DNA from: Larus michahellis
Lineage: Eukaryota > Chordata > Aves > Charadriiformes > Laridae
Assembly: GCF_964199755.1 (NCBI RefSeq)
Contig: NC_133910.1
Coordinates: 4,176,501-4,240,500, forward strand
Reading direction: 5' to 3'
Length of the DNA stretch: 64,000 nucleotides
Shown here: positions 35,601 to 50,487 of the stretch, in pieces
Layout: each line of letters opens with the position of its first letter
How positions within the stretch are numbered: the stretch's first letter is position 1
Translations under genes and position numbers: made by a program
Notes under the pieces: generated by a model
The model's input: the letters and a program-made list of their open reading frames with translations, nothing else
Told to the model about the DNA's origin: nothing
The model's database searches: none

Positions 35601-38600
35601 TAAGCACTGATCTCAGGTCGCCTTGTCAGGGATGGGAAGCAACTGCCCAACCGCGAACCCTACGCTGGAAAGGCTCCCGGGGTGATGGTGCACCATGGGA
35701 TGGGAGCAACCGACACCAAAAAGCGATGCTACGACTCGCCTTTTTCAAAATCCCCCCCACTCACAGCACGGGATAATCTCCTCTCGCTGGGCGCTGAAAA
35801 AGAAACGTGAGTTTTCAAGCCACTTTTTGCCCAAAACACAGCTGGACGACCCGCAACCAGGGGCAAAAGCCAGCGGGGCGGGCATTGCTCCAGCCCTGCG
35901 TGCCACCACACAGGGCAAGGGACACTCTCGGGGTACCCAGGCTCCGGTGAAACCAGGCTGGACACATCCTGGGTGAGGAACGATGTCCCCGGTCCTTACA
36001 GAAGAGGTGGCGTTACCAAAATGCAGTCTTAAAAGGGGAGGTGAAAATTCCCACACTAATCACAAGCGGAGGCCGAAACGGAGCCTCCAATTTAAGGGGG
36101 GAAAAAAAAAATAAAAATTTAAATTGCTCGACAACGTAACAAAAGAGCTTTCATGGAATTTGAAACAGTACCTCAGAGCAGTGAGGGGCAGAAATGGCAC
36201 TCGGGAGGGAAAAAACATCTCAGAGAGAAATCCAGGCTGTAGAAATGCAGAAACCCCCCCAGCGCGGAGCCCTCCCCAGGCCACTGCCCTCCCCTGCGCA
36301 GAGTTTTTCCATCAGCCGCTGAGGAGGAGGAGGAGGAGGAGGAGGAGGAGGAGGAGGAGGAGGAGGAGAGGATTTAACGGCACAGCCCCGGCTGGCAGCG
36401 GGGATGGCGGAGGGGCTCCCGTCTCCCTTCTCTCCCGCAGCAGCACCCAGCAGCCAGGAGGGGAAATTAAAGATAAAGAACTTAATAAATTGGTTTTTTC
36501 TTAGTACGAGAGGTTGATTCCTCTTTTATTTAGGAGCTGGTTTTGCTCGCAGTGCCCCGGCTTTGTAGGTCCAGCCTGCAAGCATCGGGGTCCTGGGGTG
36601 CTGACCTGCGCCCAGCAAGGATGCTGCAGCAGCATCCCGGGGGGGTGAGAGGCTTGGGGAGGTGGGGGGGGTCACTGCACCCAGCCCCCCCCAGAGGAGC
36701 CCAGGCCCTGGGTAGGCTCTGGGGACAGGTCGAGGAGGTGATTCTGCTCCTCTACTCTGCTCTGGTGAGACCCCATCTGCAGTACTGCGTCCAGCTCTGG
36801 AGTCCTCAGCACAGGAAGGACACGGGGCTGTCGGAGCGGGGCCAGAGGAGGCCCCGGAGATGCTGGGAGGGCTGGAGCCCCTCTGCTGTGGGGACAGGCT
36901 GAGAGAGCTGGGGGGGTTCAGCCTGGAGAAGAGAAGGCTCCGGGGAGACCTTCCAGCCCCTTCCAGTCCCTGAAGGGGCTCCAGGAAAGCTGGGGAGGGA
37001 CTCTGGATCAGGGAGGGGAGCCATGGGACGAGGAGGAATGGATTTAAACTGAAAGAGGGGAGATTTAGATGAGATCTCAGGAAGAAATTTTTCACTCTGT
37101 GGGTGGTGCGCCCCTGGCGCAGGTTGCCCAGAGAAGCTGTGGCTGCCCCATCCCTGGAGGGGTTCAAGGCCAGGTTGGACGGGGCTTGGAGCAACCTGGG
37201 CTGGTGGGAGGTGTCCCTGCCCAGGGCAGGGGGTGGCACTGGGTGGGCTTTAAGGTCCCTTCCAACCCAAACCATTCTGTGATTCTATGATTCTATGACA
37301 CACTCATCCCGACGAGCTCGGCCACCCCCAGCTCAGCAGCAGCGCATGGATGTGTTTTGCAGCCAGGAGAATCCAAAGGAAGGGCAAGAGCAAAGCCTTC
37401 AGAAGATTTAATCTAACATGGGGGACAGAAACCCCCACCGAAACCAGATCCAACCCCATTACTCCGCTCCCTAGACAGCAGCTCTGGCAAAATCAGGGCT
37501 ACACAGAGCTCCCACGAGTGAAGTAAGTACTTAAAAAACAGGCAGCATCGCTCTTCGCCCACTAAAAGACCCGATTTTGAGCAGGTTTCAGCGCTGGCAC
37601 CTCCTTCCCCAGGAAACTTCTCACCACCCAAGGCACCGCCGGGACCTGGGTCTCAGCCCAGGAGCACGCAGGCAACAGCCAAGCAGGAAAATCGTGTTTT
37701 CCTGCCCAAGTATCGCTGATGTGGGAGGCAGGTGCTGCCTCCGCCCCGGCCCCCGCAGCCCCGCAGCCCCCGCTGCCCTCGCTCGCCGAGCCTGGGAGGG
37801 GCCGGTGGGAGGGGGACAGTGGGGCTTGGGAGTCTTGGTGACCTTAGTTACTGAATATTTTCTACCTCGGGGTGGAAAACGGGCATCAGGGTGTCTCTTG
37901 AGCCGGGCTCCGTGCTGCCTGCCCTGGTGCAGGCACCGCGTTCCTCACGGGCAGCGGGATGAAGCCGGGCACAGGGATGCACCGGGTGGCCGGATCCCTC
38001 CCGCTCCCCACCCTCCTTCAGGGAGAGGATGAGATGCTCAACAACCCCCAGCCAAATCCTCCTCTTGGTCCCCAAATCATCCCCTTTGGCCCAAAACCCA
38101 AGCCAACCACCGCAGGCTCCCCAACACCCGCTCCGGAGCAGGAGGACGATGCTCTCCCCATCCCGGAGCCCCTGTATCCGCCCCCCCCGCAGCATCCCTC
38201 ACCGTTGTTGCAGTGCCGTACGCAGTCCTGGAAAACCGCCCGCCACTTCTCCTGCTCCTTGCCCGTCATCACGCAGAAGTAATAGTGCCGGGCGTAGGGG
38301 TGCCAGAGGATGAGGGGGAAATCCGTGGGGCACTTCAGGATGGGGGAGTGCCCCGATTTGGGCGTCACGCCTGCAGAGGGGGGAAGGATGCTTTGAGGAG
38401 GGGATGGGGCAGGATAGGGATGGGGATGCTGTGGGGTCAGGGGTGTCGCATCTCCCACAGCATTCGGGGCTGGGGGTGCAGGAGGGGCACGTGAGACCCC
38501 CTCAGCTCCTCCCCAGCACCTTTGCTGTGCGTCCTACCGAAAACACAGGGCAAAAAAAGTGCAAAAGAGCCCTTCTTCTTCCAAAACGGAAATCAGAAGT

Positions 38601-41600
38601 AAAAATTGGAAAAAAAAAAAATTAAATGTCATTACTCCAGTGTGAAACCCTCCCCAGAGCTGCTGGCCCGACCCTGCTGCCATCGTGCCCGTGCCCTGAA
38701 CTAGCAAAGGGCTCGCTGCCCTACTTGAGCCATTTCAGCAGCTCCTGCCCCACTCCCTGGGGCTGCCCTGACCTCCCAGGACTGGAGGACGGTGAGCAGG
38801 GTGATGGTTGGTCCTCCTGGGGGTCTGGATGGAGGAGTGGGAGCTGCTGCCTTCGCCTAAGGGTCCCCCGGAAAGGGAGGTGGCAGCAGCTCGGGGCAGC
38901 TCTCACGGAGCCGCAGACACATTTTCCTCCCTTCCCCGGTGGCTGTGGCAGGACCCGAGTGGCAGATACCACACACTGCATCCTACACCCCACAGCGGGA
39001 ATGCGGCTGTTCTCCTTCCCTACAGCCCACATCCCAAAACTACCCCTTCCTGAAGGTCCCCACGGATGCCCACACTCCAAAACCATCCCTTCCAGAAGGT
39101 CCCCAGGGATGCCCACACCCCAAAACACCCCTTCCCAAAGGTCCACAAGGATGGCCACATCCCAAACCCATCCCTTCCCAAAAGTCCACACAGATGCCCA
39201 CACCCCAAACCCATCCCTTCCTGAGGTTCCCCAGGGATGCCCAGACCCCAGAACCACCCCTTCCCAAAGGTCCCCAGGGATGCCTGGCAGCATTGGGGTG
39301 CCGGGGACCCCAAGCACTCCTCCTCACCCCGCGGCCACCAGGACCACTCACCAGGCAGGCTGCTGTTCACCAGCTCCAGGTACTGGTCCACAGAGGTGAG
39401 GACCTTGTAGCCAGCGCTGTTGATTAGCACACGAGGCGGCAGCTCCCGCTCATAGGCCTGAGCAGAAAAAGATGGTCATGGATGATGGGGAGCATGGCCA
39501 TGCCACCGCAGCGATGGCGAGTCTCCCTTTGAAGCTGTGCCCACCAGAGATGGGCGAAAGGGTGTTGCCCCTCACCAGTTTGTTCTCGTAGAGGACCAAG
39601 CCGTAGTTGTGCGGGACCACGCAGAAGCGGTTCCTCCACTTCTTGTTCTCCTCGATGTACTGGAAGAGGTTGCCCGAGTAGATGACATGGTCCTCCAATG
39701 GGACCTGTGGGGAGGAGACACACAGTGGGTGGCACGGGGTGAGCAGAGAGGGGGGCAGCTGGGTACCCCTCCATCCCATGGCCGCAGCCTGGCACAGGAT
39801 GCTCAGCAAGGTCCGTTCTTGGTGGTTTGGGTGGGGTTTTCGTTGCTAGGGCTATGCTGAGGGTCTCCAAGTTCACCACTGGATTATCTCCTCTAGCATT
39901 GCAGATGTTGGTGCCTGAATAGGTGCATCTGGGTGACAACCTTGAGCAGTACCACATGCAGCACAGCCCTAGAAAACCTCAGAGGGGCTGCTCTTATGGC
40001 AGCAAAGTCACACGTGGTGGTGTTCATCACGGTCACATCTCTGTCCCTGGCATCTCCTTCCTGGGAGACGTGCCAAGATCAGCTGAGCGACTCCAGCTCA
40101 CTTGGCTGAGCGGTGGGTTGGTGCAGAGCACTCCAGTAGCTCTTCCCAAACTCAACTACTGCGATTCCCCAGCTTGGGGCAGGTGGGACCACACGGGGTA
40201 CTGTCCGGTAGTGACCATCAACCAGAAGATCCTGCCAGGGTGCGGGTCACAGGCAAGCTGCAGATGGCAAGAACCTCTGCATGGTCTCCAGGTGGGACGT
40301 GGAAGAGGAAAAGCAAGAAGCCACCCCATAGAGCTCAGCACCAGACAACACTTGCATGCTCTGGACTTCATGGAGGACCAGCGACAGGGACAGGCTGAGG
40401 ACATCCCGCGTCCCCGAGCCCCGCCCCGGGGCCGAGCAGCCCCTCGCCAGCTCTCCCGCGCCTTTTGGCCCACCCGCCGGCAGCTTTTACGCCATCCCAA
40501 ACACAGCCTGGCTGAGCGAGCCAAGAATTTGTCCCAAGAATTTTTATGATCCCAGGAACATAAACAAGAGCCGAGAGCTCTCGTGAGGGCGGGAGCGTGC
40601 GGCAGCCGCCTCTCCCATCGTGGCCACCCACCATCCACCACGGTGGCCGTCAGGAGGGACCAGCCAGGGCTTGGGTCCCACCTTGCACTCAGCACCGGGA
40701 CCTTTTCCTCTCCTCTCCCTGCTCTGTCCATCTCCTGGTTCACAGGAACCCCATTGCCTTCCCCAAGCCCCCCCACCACTCCCTGACCCCAAGATCCCTT
40801 CCCACAGGGAGGTGTGAGAGCAGCTTGGCTCAGCATCCAGGCTGACAGCACCTCGCTGCTCCTTGCTGCTTCCCAAAGCCCTTGGAAGGGGGAGAAGAAC
40901 TGTTGGGGGACAGCAGGAGGGATGAGAGCCCAAACCTCAAGGCCACCAGCAGGGATGGGGACAGAAAGGCCTGGGAGTCCCCATCAGCATCTCATCCAAG
41001 GAGAATCAACCCTTACAAACTGGCTTCGCAACGGCTGCCCAAAGCAAATGAAGCCGCAGAAACTGGCTGCTAACGAGATGACATCCAGGCTGAGCTCTGA
41101 CACAGGCGCGGGGGACCCTCGGCCAGGGAACGGCTGCTCACGGCCACCAGCATCCTGGGATCCCCGGCGCAGCCGTCCCCTGCTCGCCGAAGGGAGGCAC
41201 CGAGGCGGCACCACCCAACCCCGGCAAATATCTGGGACAGGCAGGAATGTGCCAAATTGCTGGGCTGGGCAGGGAGGGGGCCGGGGGAGTGCAGGGCGGC
41301 GGGGCCATGTCGCCTGCATCCCTGCCGCGGGGCGATGGGGAGCGAGATCGGGGTCTGGGTATGGCGGCTCTGGGGCTGTTATGAGAAGAGAGGATGCTCG
41401 GGGACAGGTTTTCAGGGCCGCCAGGGACCAAGGTGACGTGTGCTGTCCCCGCTGCTGGCTGGGGACGCCTGGGCTGCTGGAGAGACCAAAGGCAGAAACA
41501 TTTATTCCTCCTGCTCATCGCTGCTGCTTCTCGCTGGCATTTCAGGTGACCGAGCCGCACTTCGGACCCCCGCCCAGCTGTGTCCCCCTCCACCCAGGAG

Positions 41601-44600
41601 GGTCACCAGCCCCCCCGTATTGTCTGGGAGCACTGCGTTCCCACGGAGACGGCCCCAAAAAAAGGGTACAAAATAAACAAAATGTAAAAAAAAAAAAACC
41701 AAACAACCCAAACACCGGATGGCAGCTAGCCCTGCCCAAGGACAGGGAGAACGTTACCCTCCAGCTGCTTGACTTTTTGGGCGTATTTGAGGGGCGCAAA
41801 GCCCAGCTGCAGGAGATGCTCTGCCCGGCTCCTCGCGGACACGCAGGTCCCCGCGGTGTCTAGAGCCCCAGTACGTCCCAGTGGCACTGCTGGGACCCTG
41901 GGCAGAGGACAGGCAGCAGACGGGACATCGCACAAGCAGAACGTCCTATTTATATACTGGTGTTTTAGAAGACTTGCACGGCGTCCCTGACCTCCCTGCT
42001 GTCCCTCAGACATTCCTGGGCTGCTTGCTGGAGCTTTCTAATGAAGCAACCAACCTTGGGAGGGAGGTACCTCCCCCGGGCAGGGGGCGGGTGTGAAGCA
42101 ACTGGAAAATTGCAAGGCACCCAAGGGACACCTCGCTGGGAACCCAGCTCCTGCCCAGGAACCTCCACACCTTTATTTTTCTCAACACACCCTGCACCCA
42201 GGCACCTTTCAGAGGAGATGGGGCATGTCCGGGTGCCTGGGTAAGGTGTCACCTACGTGGGTTGGCCAGGGAGACAACCACTGTGAGCACCTAGGGCTCC
42301 AGTCTTATCTCATGGGTGCAGTTTCTAGATTCCTTAAAAGAAACACCCCTTTAAGCCCCAGAAAAAAGCAGAAGCCCGTCCCCGCGTGCAATCACATCTC
42401 CTCCAGCTTTCAAGGAGCACTCCTAGGACAGAAGCTCCCCCAGGAGGGACCCCAAACCCTGTCTGATGGTGAGAAGCCCTGGGTGGGGTGCATTTGCCTT
42501 TGGAGATGGGAGGGGAGGGCAGGATCCATCCCCAGGTGCCGGAGACACAGCAAACAACGCCCACCGGGGCGATGGTTGGATCCTTTTGCCAGGCAGGAGA
42601 AAGGCAGCTGCTGGAGATCAGACCTGGAGCCACCTCCTCTTCCCCCGCGGGGTCAGGGATGCCTGCCGGGGGGTTGCTACCCCTCCCCGGGTATTTGCCC
42701 GGGCTGGAGCATCGCTTGCACCCAGAGAGGCAGGACAACAGGCCGGCATGCCCCGCCTGGGGCTTCCCTGGGCACCAGGGGGTCCCTGGAGCTCCTGTCA
42801 TCCCTGTCACCAAGCACACTCATCCAGGGGGGCCGCGGCCCAAAGCCAGCCTTGTCCCTGCTTGCTGGATGCGAGCTGGGAAAGAAAATCATCCCAGGGA
42901 GCCCCATGTGCCTCACGGACAGTGCACGATGCCACGGGGATGGGCTGGACCAGTGGCACGGGGGCTACATCCCACCCCGGCAGGGTGGGACGGGGAGAGG
43001 GGACGTGCCCGGAGCTTTTGGGAGGACCCGGGGATGGAGATGGAGCTCCTCACGCGGAGCCGGGCTCTTACCTTGCGATGGAGCAGCTGAGCCTGCGGCC
43101 CTCCATTGCCTTCGATCTCGTAGCGGACGCTGTTGAAGAGCGCCACGCCGTACTGCTCCTTGTAGCACCGGCAGAACTCCCCCAGCACCTTCCCCGTCTT
43201 CTCTGCCAGAGGGGAGCAGAGCCGCGTCAGGCGGGGGCTGCATCCGGGGGTCTCCTTGCTGCAGACCTCCCCCCCCCGCCCCCGGCACCCCGCTGGGACA
43301 CCTCCCCAACCCACCCAACACCTCCCACCGCCCGCCACCCGCTGGAACAGGCTTCGGCGCGGGGGCCACGGCCGAGCCCGCTGCCCTCTGCCCTCCCCAA
43401 CCCAGCCCAGCGACCGATTTTGGGTCAGCATCATCTTTTTTTGGCCTTTCACATTAATGCCATGGATTCCTCTCCCCGGCAGGAAATTCCTGACATTAAG
43501 CCGATTCCGGCCATGCTGACGGCTTCCCCCAGCCCCACTCTGAACGTTTCAGCCGGCTGAGACTGGGGGCCAACACTCTCCCCAGCTCCCCCCCCCCAGC
43601 ATCACTCACAGCCCCCCCGATGCCCCTGTGCCATCCCACGGAGGCGCTGGGTGGCTCCAGGCTCTGCAGCCGGCCATGCTCGGGGCCATGCATGCAGCAG
43701 GGAGACTAGAAGGGGAAAGGACAGCCCGGCCCCCACCACACTCCCCATGTCACCCTGTGCCAGGCAGGGACACCCCCCCCCCCGCCCCGGACCCCTGCCT
43801 CCAGACCGGGGTGAGCCCGAGGTGCTGGGAGAGGTCCCGCTCCATCCCGCAGGCAGCACCCTCCTTCCCCAGCAACCCCCCCACCCCTCGATGCATGGTG
43901 GGGGGCATTGCAAACCCACCCCCCAGCAGCTGGGATGGTGCTTTCCCAGCCACGGGGTGGCAGCCATGGGAACCCTTTGCTCCTCCTGGGACATCAGCCG
44001 GGGAGTGGGGTCATCCCCCCATCGCCCCCATCACCATCACCCCTGCCCCACGCAGCACCCTGCCCCACACGCATCCTGAGCCCCCTGACCCACACAGCAC
44101 CCTAGCCCACACGCATCCTGAGCCCCCTGCCCCACACAGCACCCTAGCCCACACGTATCCTGAGCCCCCTGCCCCACACAGCACCCTAGCCCACACGCAT
44201 CCTGAGCCCCCTGCCCCACACAGCACCCTAGCCCACACGCATCCTGAGCCCCCTGACCCACACAGCACCCTGCCCCACACGCATCCTGAGCCCCCTGACC
44301 CACACAGCACCCTGCCCCACACGCATCCTGAGCCCCCTGCCCCACACAGCACCCTGCCCCACACGCATCCTGAGCCCCCTGACCCACACAGCACCCTGCC
44401 CCACACGCATCCTGAGCCCCCTGCCCCACACAGCACCCTAGCCCACACGCATCCTGAGCCCCCTGCCCCACACAGCACCCTGCCCCACACGCATCCTGAG
44501 CCCCCTGACCCACACAGCACCCTGCCCCACACGCATCCTGAGCCCCCTGACCCACACAGCACCCTGCCCCACACGCATCCTGAGCCCCCTGACCCACACA

Positions 44601-47600
44601 GCACCCTGCCCCACACGCATCCTGAGCCCCCTGACCCACACAGCACCCTGCCCCACACGCATCCTGAGCCCCCTGCCCCACACAGCACCCTGCCCCACAC
44701 GCATCCTGAGCCCCCTGACCCACACAGCACCCTGCCCCACACGCATCCTGAGCCCCCTGACCCACACAGCACCCTGCCCCACACGCATCCTGAGCCCCCT
44801 GACCCACACAGCACCCTGCCCCACACGCATCCTGAGCCCCCTGCCCCACACAGCACCCTGCCCCACACGCATCCTGAGCCCCCTGCCCCACACAGCACCC
44901 TGCCCCACATGCATCCTGAGCCCCCTGACCCACACAGCACCCTGCCCCACACGCATCCTGAGCCCCCTGCCCCACACAGCACCCTGCCCCACATGTACCC
45001 AGCTCCACATGGCACCCAGCTCTATGTGGCACCCTGCCCCATGTACACCCTGCCCCACGCACACCCTGCCCCACGCAGCAAATCCTGCCCCACGCAGCAC
45101 CCGGACCCACACGGCACCCTCCCTACGGACACCCTGCCCCACGCAGCACCCTGCCCTCTCCCCACCCCAGCTCCAGACCCCACGGGGGGGCTCCTCCACC
45201 AAACCCCCCCCCCCCCACCATCACAAAGCATCACAGATCCATGGAGACAACCTCCCCGGAGCTGCCTTTGGCACACGGGGCCTCAACTTTGAATTTCGCT
45301 CTCAACTTTGCCCCAGAGCCTGTGAAAAGGAAAGAATTTGAGTGGCCTCCAACTATTTCCGAGGGCTCGGGCTCTGCCAGAGGGAGGAACGATGGCTGGC
45401 TCTGCATCCCCAGTGCCGGAGCCAGCGCGATGCCGGGGGCACGAACCCAGACACAACAGCCCCTCGCGCCAGCCCCAGCGCAGCTCGGCGGGAGCCCAAA
45501 TCCCCAGCAGCAGCAGCCGCCCCGCAGCCAAGCCGACGTGAAGCAGCCGCTTGCTCCGGGGTGCTGCAAATCCCCGTGGGATGAGCAGCTCCGGAGGAAA
45601 ATGCCGCCCCAGGAAGGCGGCTGGGGGCAGATAAACCCGTCCCCGAGGAGATGCTGGCACTGCCAGCCCCGCGCCGGGAGCAAACCCCCCCGCGGGGCCA
45701 ATGTCGCGCCGGGCCGGGGCTAAAAATGCCTTTTAAACTTAAGCAAGTTTTTTTTTTTTTTTTTCGCTTCGGCAAAGAACGAGACGCCTGCTCGTCCCAG
45801 CAGAGGAATTCCTCACCCCCCCCCCCCGATTTTTTTGGCATTTTCTCCTGGAAAAGAGAAGAGCTCGCGGTCCCCCCGCGCCTCTGTTGCGGCTCCCGTC
45901 TACCCGACTGCATGGTTTTGGCCGGGGTTCCGGGCAGCGACGCCGACGGCTGAGATTTAAAAGGACATTTTGAGGTTTCATTTCCTTTCAGTTCATGGGA
46001 AAAAAGGAGAAAAAAAAAAAAAAAAAAAAAAAAAAAGCCCCCGGTTCTCCAGGGCAGGCGAGACGGCTTAGTCACTCATTCTTCCCTGATTAACGGCGGG
46101 GCCAATTAGGAGGTTTTAAGTAAATGGAAAAGCAAAAGTCGATTGCTCGCGGACACCGAAACAAAACATTTGCAGCCAAATATCCAAGGTGACTAAATCT
46201 CCCCCGGCTCAGCAAGCCCCTCCGGGGTGCAGAGGGGATGCTGGGGGGGGCCACTGATGCTCCCACCCCCCAGCCACCACGCTCAGCAGCGAGAGGGGCA
46301 GGGACCCAAGGCGGGGGGGACAGAAGGAGGTGGCCAGCGGCGTGGTGAGGAGGTGACACAAGGTGACACCGGATTTGGCAAGACCTAGAGCGCTAGCGGT
46401 GGTACAGCCGGGCTCTGCCTGAGAGCAGACGATGGGCAGCACACGCTGATGATGCCCGTGGGTGTCCCGACCCCCCCCCACCACCGCCTGTGCCACCCTG
46501 CCAGGGGGCCATGTGTCCCCCATGGGAACCAGCTAAGCCACCCACTGGCTCCTTCACACGGCTGAGCAAAACCTCCCAGCAGCGCTGGGGGGTACTGAGA
46601 GCATCCTCCCCCCGCCAGCAGCATGACCGAGGACACCCACGAGTGACCGTCCCTCTATGAGCCACTTCGGCTGCGTGTCCAGCCAAGAGCTGGAGGGGCT
46701 TGGGGACAGACGGCCATCCCAGGGAGCTGTGTCCCCTGTCACCTCCCAGCCCCTCGCCTGAGCTCCCCCCTGGTCGTGGTGGGGCGAGGGAGGGATGGGG
46801 ACGGTCCCACCAGCCACCGCCCCGTCCTGGGCTGGGGCTCAGACACCCACGGCAAAGCGCTTTGGCAAGCTGGGTGCACAGGCAGGGACCTCGCAGGGTG
46901 GTGCTGGGTGTCCCCCGCCGCCTACAGACAGTGTTTTCCCAAGCCCCGTGTTTGCTCCGGCACCGCTGAGCTCCTGGCACCCGCTCCCTCCCGCTGCGCT
47001 GGGTGCCACCGCCCTGGTCCCCGTCACTCCCAGCCGTGTGGTCCCCGAGCAGCCAGGATTGCTGGGATGGTGCAGGCTCCGGCACATCCCTCTGGTTCCT
47101 GGCAATGGCAGGGAGAAGCCACCAGCTTTGTGACCGCAGCGGGATGCCGATGGCACCCACCAGTGCCTGGCTCAGCCGGAGCCCCAGCGCCGGCACCTCT
47201 GATCGCAGACATTATCTGTTCCTCAGCCTCCGCGTTCCCCTCCTGCCCTCCCCAGCATGACTAAGCCGCACGTGGCGGCTGCAGGCAGAGATAAAGGGGT
47301 TCTGCAGCACGGGGAGGGCAGAGAAAAAGCTCCGGGCATCCCAGCCGCCGGGCAAACCCCCGAGGCCAGGCTGGATGGGATGCGGGGAGCAAGGAGGAGA
47401 GTTCAGGATGCCCGGTGGGCACCTCGCAGGGTCTGGCTATGCTACATCATCTGCCAGGTCCCCAGGGACCCACACAACCCACCCACCCAGCCATCACCGC
47501 CACGGCGGGCACGGCAGGGTAAGCGGCTCCGGGGAGGACACCCTGGTCGACGGACGGAACAGGCAACACAGGTTTGTCCTTGTCCCGGGTGACGCCCCAG

Positions 47601-50439
47601 GACCGTGGAGCCCGAGGCTCGTCTGGGTGAAACCGGCCGGGAGAGGCGGCCCCGGCTCCTGCCCACCCCCCCGACCGGTTGTGCCACCACAGTCGTCACC
47701 CAGCCCAGAGCGGTGCCAGCACAACGGCACGGGCCGGTTGGGAAGGCAACAGTCCTGCAGCACCCGGTGGCCCCGGCAATGCGGGCTGCACCCCAAAGGC
47801 ACGTGGAGCCCTCACGTACAGAGAGGTCACGGCCCGGCCATAGCAGCCCCGGTCCAGTTTTAGTCACTTTGAACCAGGGCAGGAGGTGGATCTTGCCCTC
47901 GGAAGGACTCCAGAAGCTGCCCAAGCTACTCCAGCAGCCTGGACTGGCTGCGTCCTGCCCGTGGAAGCATCTCCAGCACCAGCAGCAGCCCCGCACATGC
48001 ACATCCCGAGGCAGGAGCCAGCTCTCATCCTGCCCTCCCATACGACCCGGGCCAGCCCCAGCTTTGCCACCTCTCAGAGCAAAACCAAGGGGAAAAAACA
48101 AGCCACGAGCTCCAGGTCTAGCCCAGAGACCTTATCTCCTGGAGAACAGCATGGACAGCTTGACCGTATCCTTCCCTCCAGCTGCCTGTATTTGCTGCCT
48201 GTTGTTCTTTTCACCGTGGTGGGGAGACCAGGGCTCCATCCTGGCAGCCCCCGGCTTGCAGCGAGCCCTGTCGAGCACGAGTGCGTGGCCAGAGCTCCCT
48301 TTCCTCATTACGCTCGAAATCATGTGAAAATGAGAGTGATGCTTTAAATAGCCCAGGCCGCGGCCGGCAGCGTCAGCAGATCTGGCAGCGGGGAGGTCGG
48401 ATCCTGCCCAGGTTTTGCTGTGAAGTTTGCTGGGCCCCCCCCTCCCCGACCCGAGAGCGGTGCCTTTCCAACTCCCCGTCCTCTGGACGCATCCATGACC
48501 GACGGAGGTTTCCGCAAGATTTGGGCTGCCGCGACACCACCGCAGGTCCCAGGTGGGACAGAGCCCGGCAGGGACTGGGACGTGGCTCAGCCCGGGTGGC
48601 TCCGTGGGGCTGGGGACCCCCTCAGCCTCCCCCGGGGAGCTGCACGCTGCCAGGCAGCCTCCGTCGGGGATGCTCGGACCGCCGCTCTTCCCACGAGCGT
48701 GTCCCCCCCCGGCGCCCCCTCAAAGATACCCGATAAGCTGAGGTTGGGGATGTCCCTTCCCCTTTCCCGATGTGCCAGGACCTGGGGTGGGCAGCAAAGG
48801 GTTAAAGCTGAAGGGACAAAGGTAGAGGAGGGTGCGATGATCCTCTGCACCCAAAACAGCCTCCACCCCTCTGCCCCCGCCAGAAGCCCGACCAAGGTCC
48901 TGGCAGCCTTGCCCTTGGGGACACACAGCTGCCTCCTGCTTCCCGGCTCCCCCCCCCCCCGGGCACGGCCACTGTGCCCTGGGGGGGCCCCCCCCGGCGA
49001 CAGGGAGCGGGTCCCCGTGCCCTGAGCGGGGTGGCATCGCCCCCAGGCACGCACGGCCAGCGGGGAGCACCCTGGTGGCACGGGGCGGTGCGGGGACAGC
49101 GGGCACCGGGTGCTCTGCGGCCGAGCTGCTCGTGCCCCGGGCAGCGCGGGTATCCACGCACACGCGTGCGCGCACACACGAACACAGCCGCGCACAAACA
49201 CACCCCCCCCGCGCACAAACACGCACACGCATACACACAAACATGCACACATACGCGCAAACATGGACACAAACGCGCGCGCACACATGCACAACCATGC
49301 ACACACACGTGCACACACACACATGCACATACACACATGCACAACCATGCACACGTGTGCAAACAAACGTACACACACACACAAGCACAAACACACACAC
49401 AGGCACACACACACGCGCAAACCCCCACACAAATATGCGCACACACACGCACACACATGCATAAACATCTACACACACATGCACACACGTGTGCAAACAT
49501 ATACACAAATGCACACACATGCACATATACATGCACAACCATGCACACACATGTGCATGCACAAACATACACACATGCACACACATGCACAAACATACAC
49601 ACACACGTGCAAACATACACATAAATGTGCACACACACACATAAACATACACACCTGCACAAACATGCACACACGCACGCACAAACACATGCACACACAC
49701 GCATAAACACACACACAAACAACAAACATGCACACATATGTGCAAACATACACACACACATGCACATATACATGCACAACCATGCACACACATACACACA
49801 TGCACACACACACACGCAAACCCACACACAAGTATGCACACACACGCATAAGCATACACACACGTATGTACAAACATGCACGCACACATGCACACACGCA
49901 CACACATGTGCAAACATGCACACAAATGCACACACGCATGCACACACATGTGCATAAACATACACACGTATGCACAAACATGGACACAAATGCACACACA
50001 CGTGCACACACATGCACATATACACGCACAACCATGCACACACATGTGCGCGCACACTCGCACACATACACACATGCACAAACATACACACACGCGCAAC
50101 CATGCACACAAATGTGCACACGCACGTGCACACACACATAAACATACACACACGTGCACAAACATGCACACACACACGCACAAACACATGCACACACACG
50201 CACAAACACACACGTGCACAAACACACACATGTACACGCGTGCACACACGTGTGCAAACATGCACACAAATGCACACATACATGCACAACCACACGCACA
50301 CACATGCACAACCACACACACGTGCGCGCGCACACGCACAAACATGCACAAACATACGTCCCCGTGCACAAACACGCACACGACCGTGCGCACACACATA
50401 CGCACAGACATGCACACACATGCCCACACCCCCCCATGT

Positions 50440-50487
<48 letters not shown>

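Noticed and set aside
43628..45292. 554-codon open frame on the plus strand and matching frames on the minus strand
   Set aside because: It is caused by the 42-bp minisatellite, whose length is a multiple of three. Several frames on both strands are open at once.
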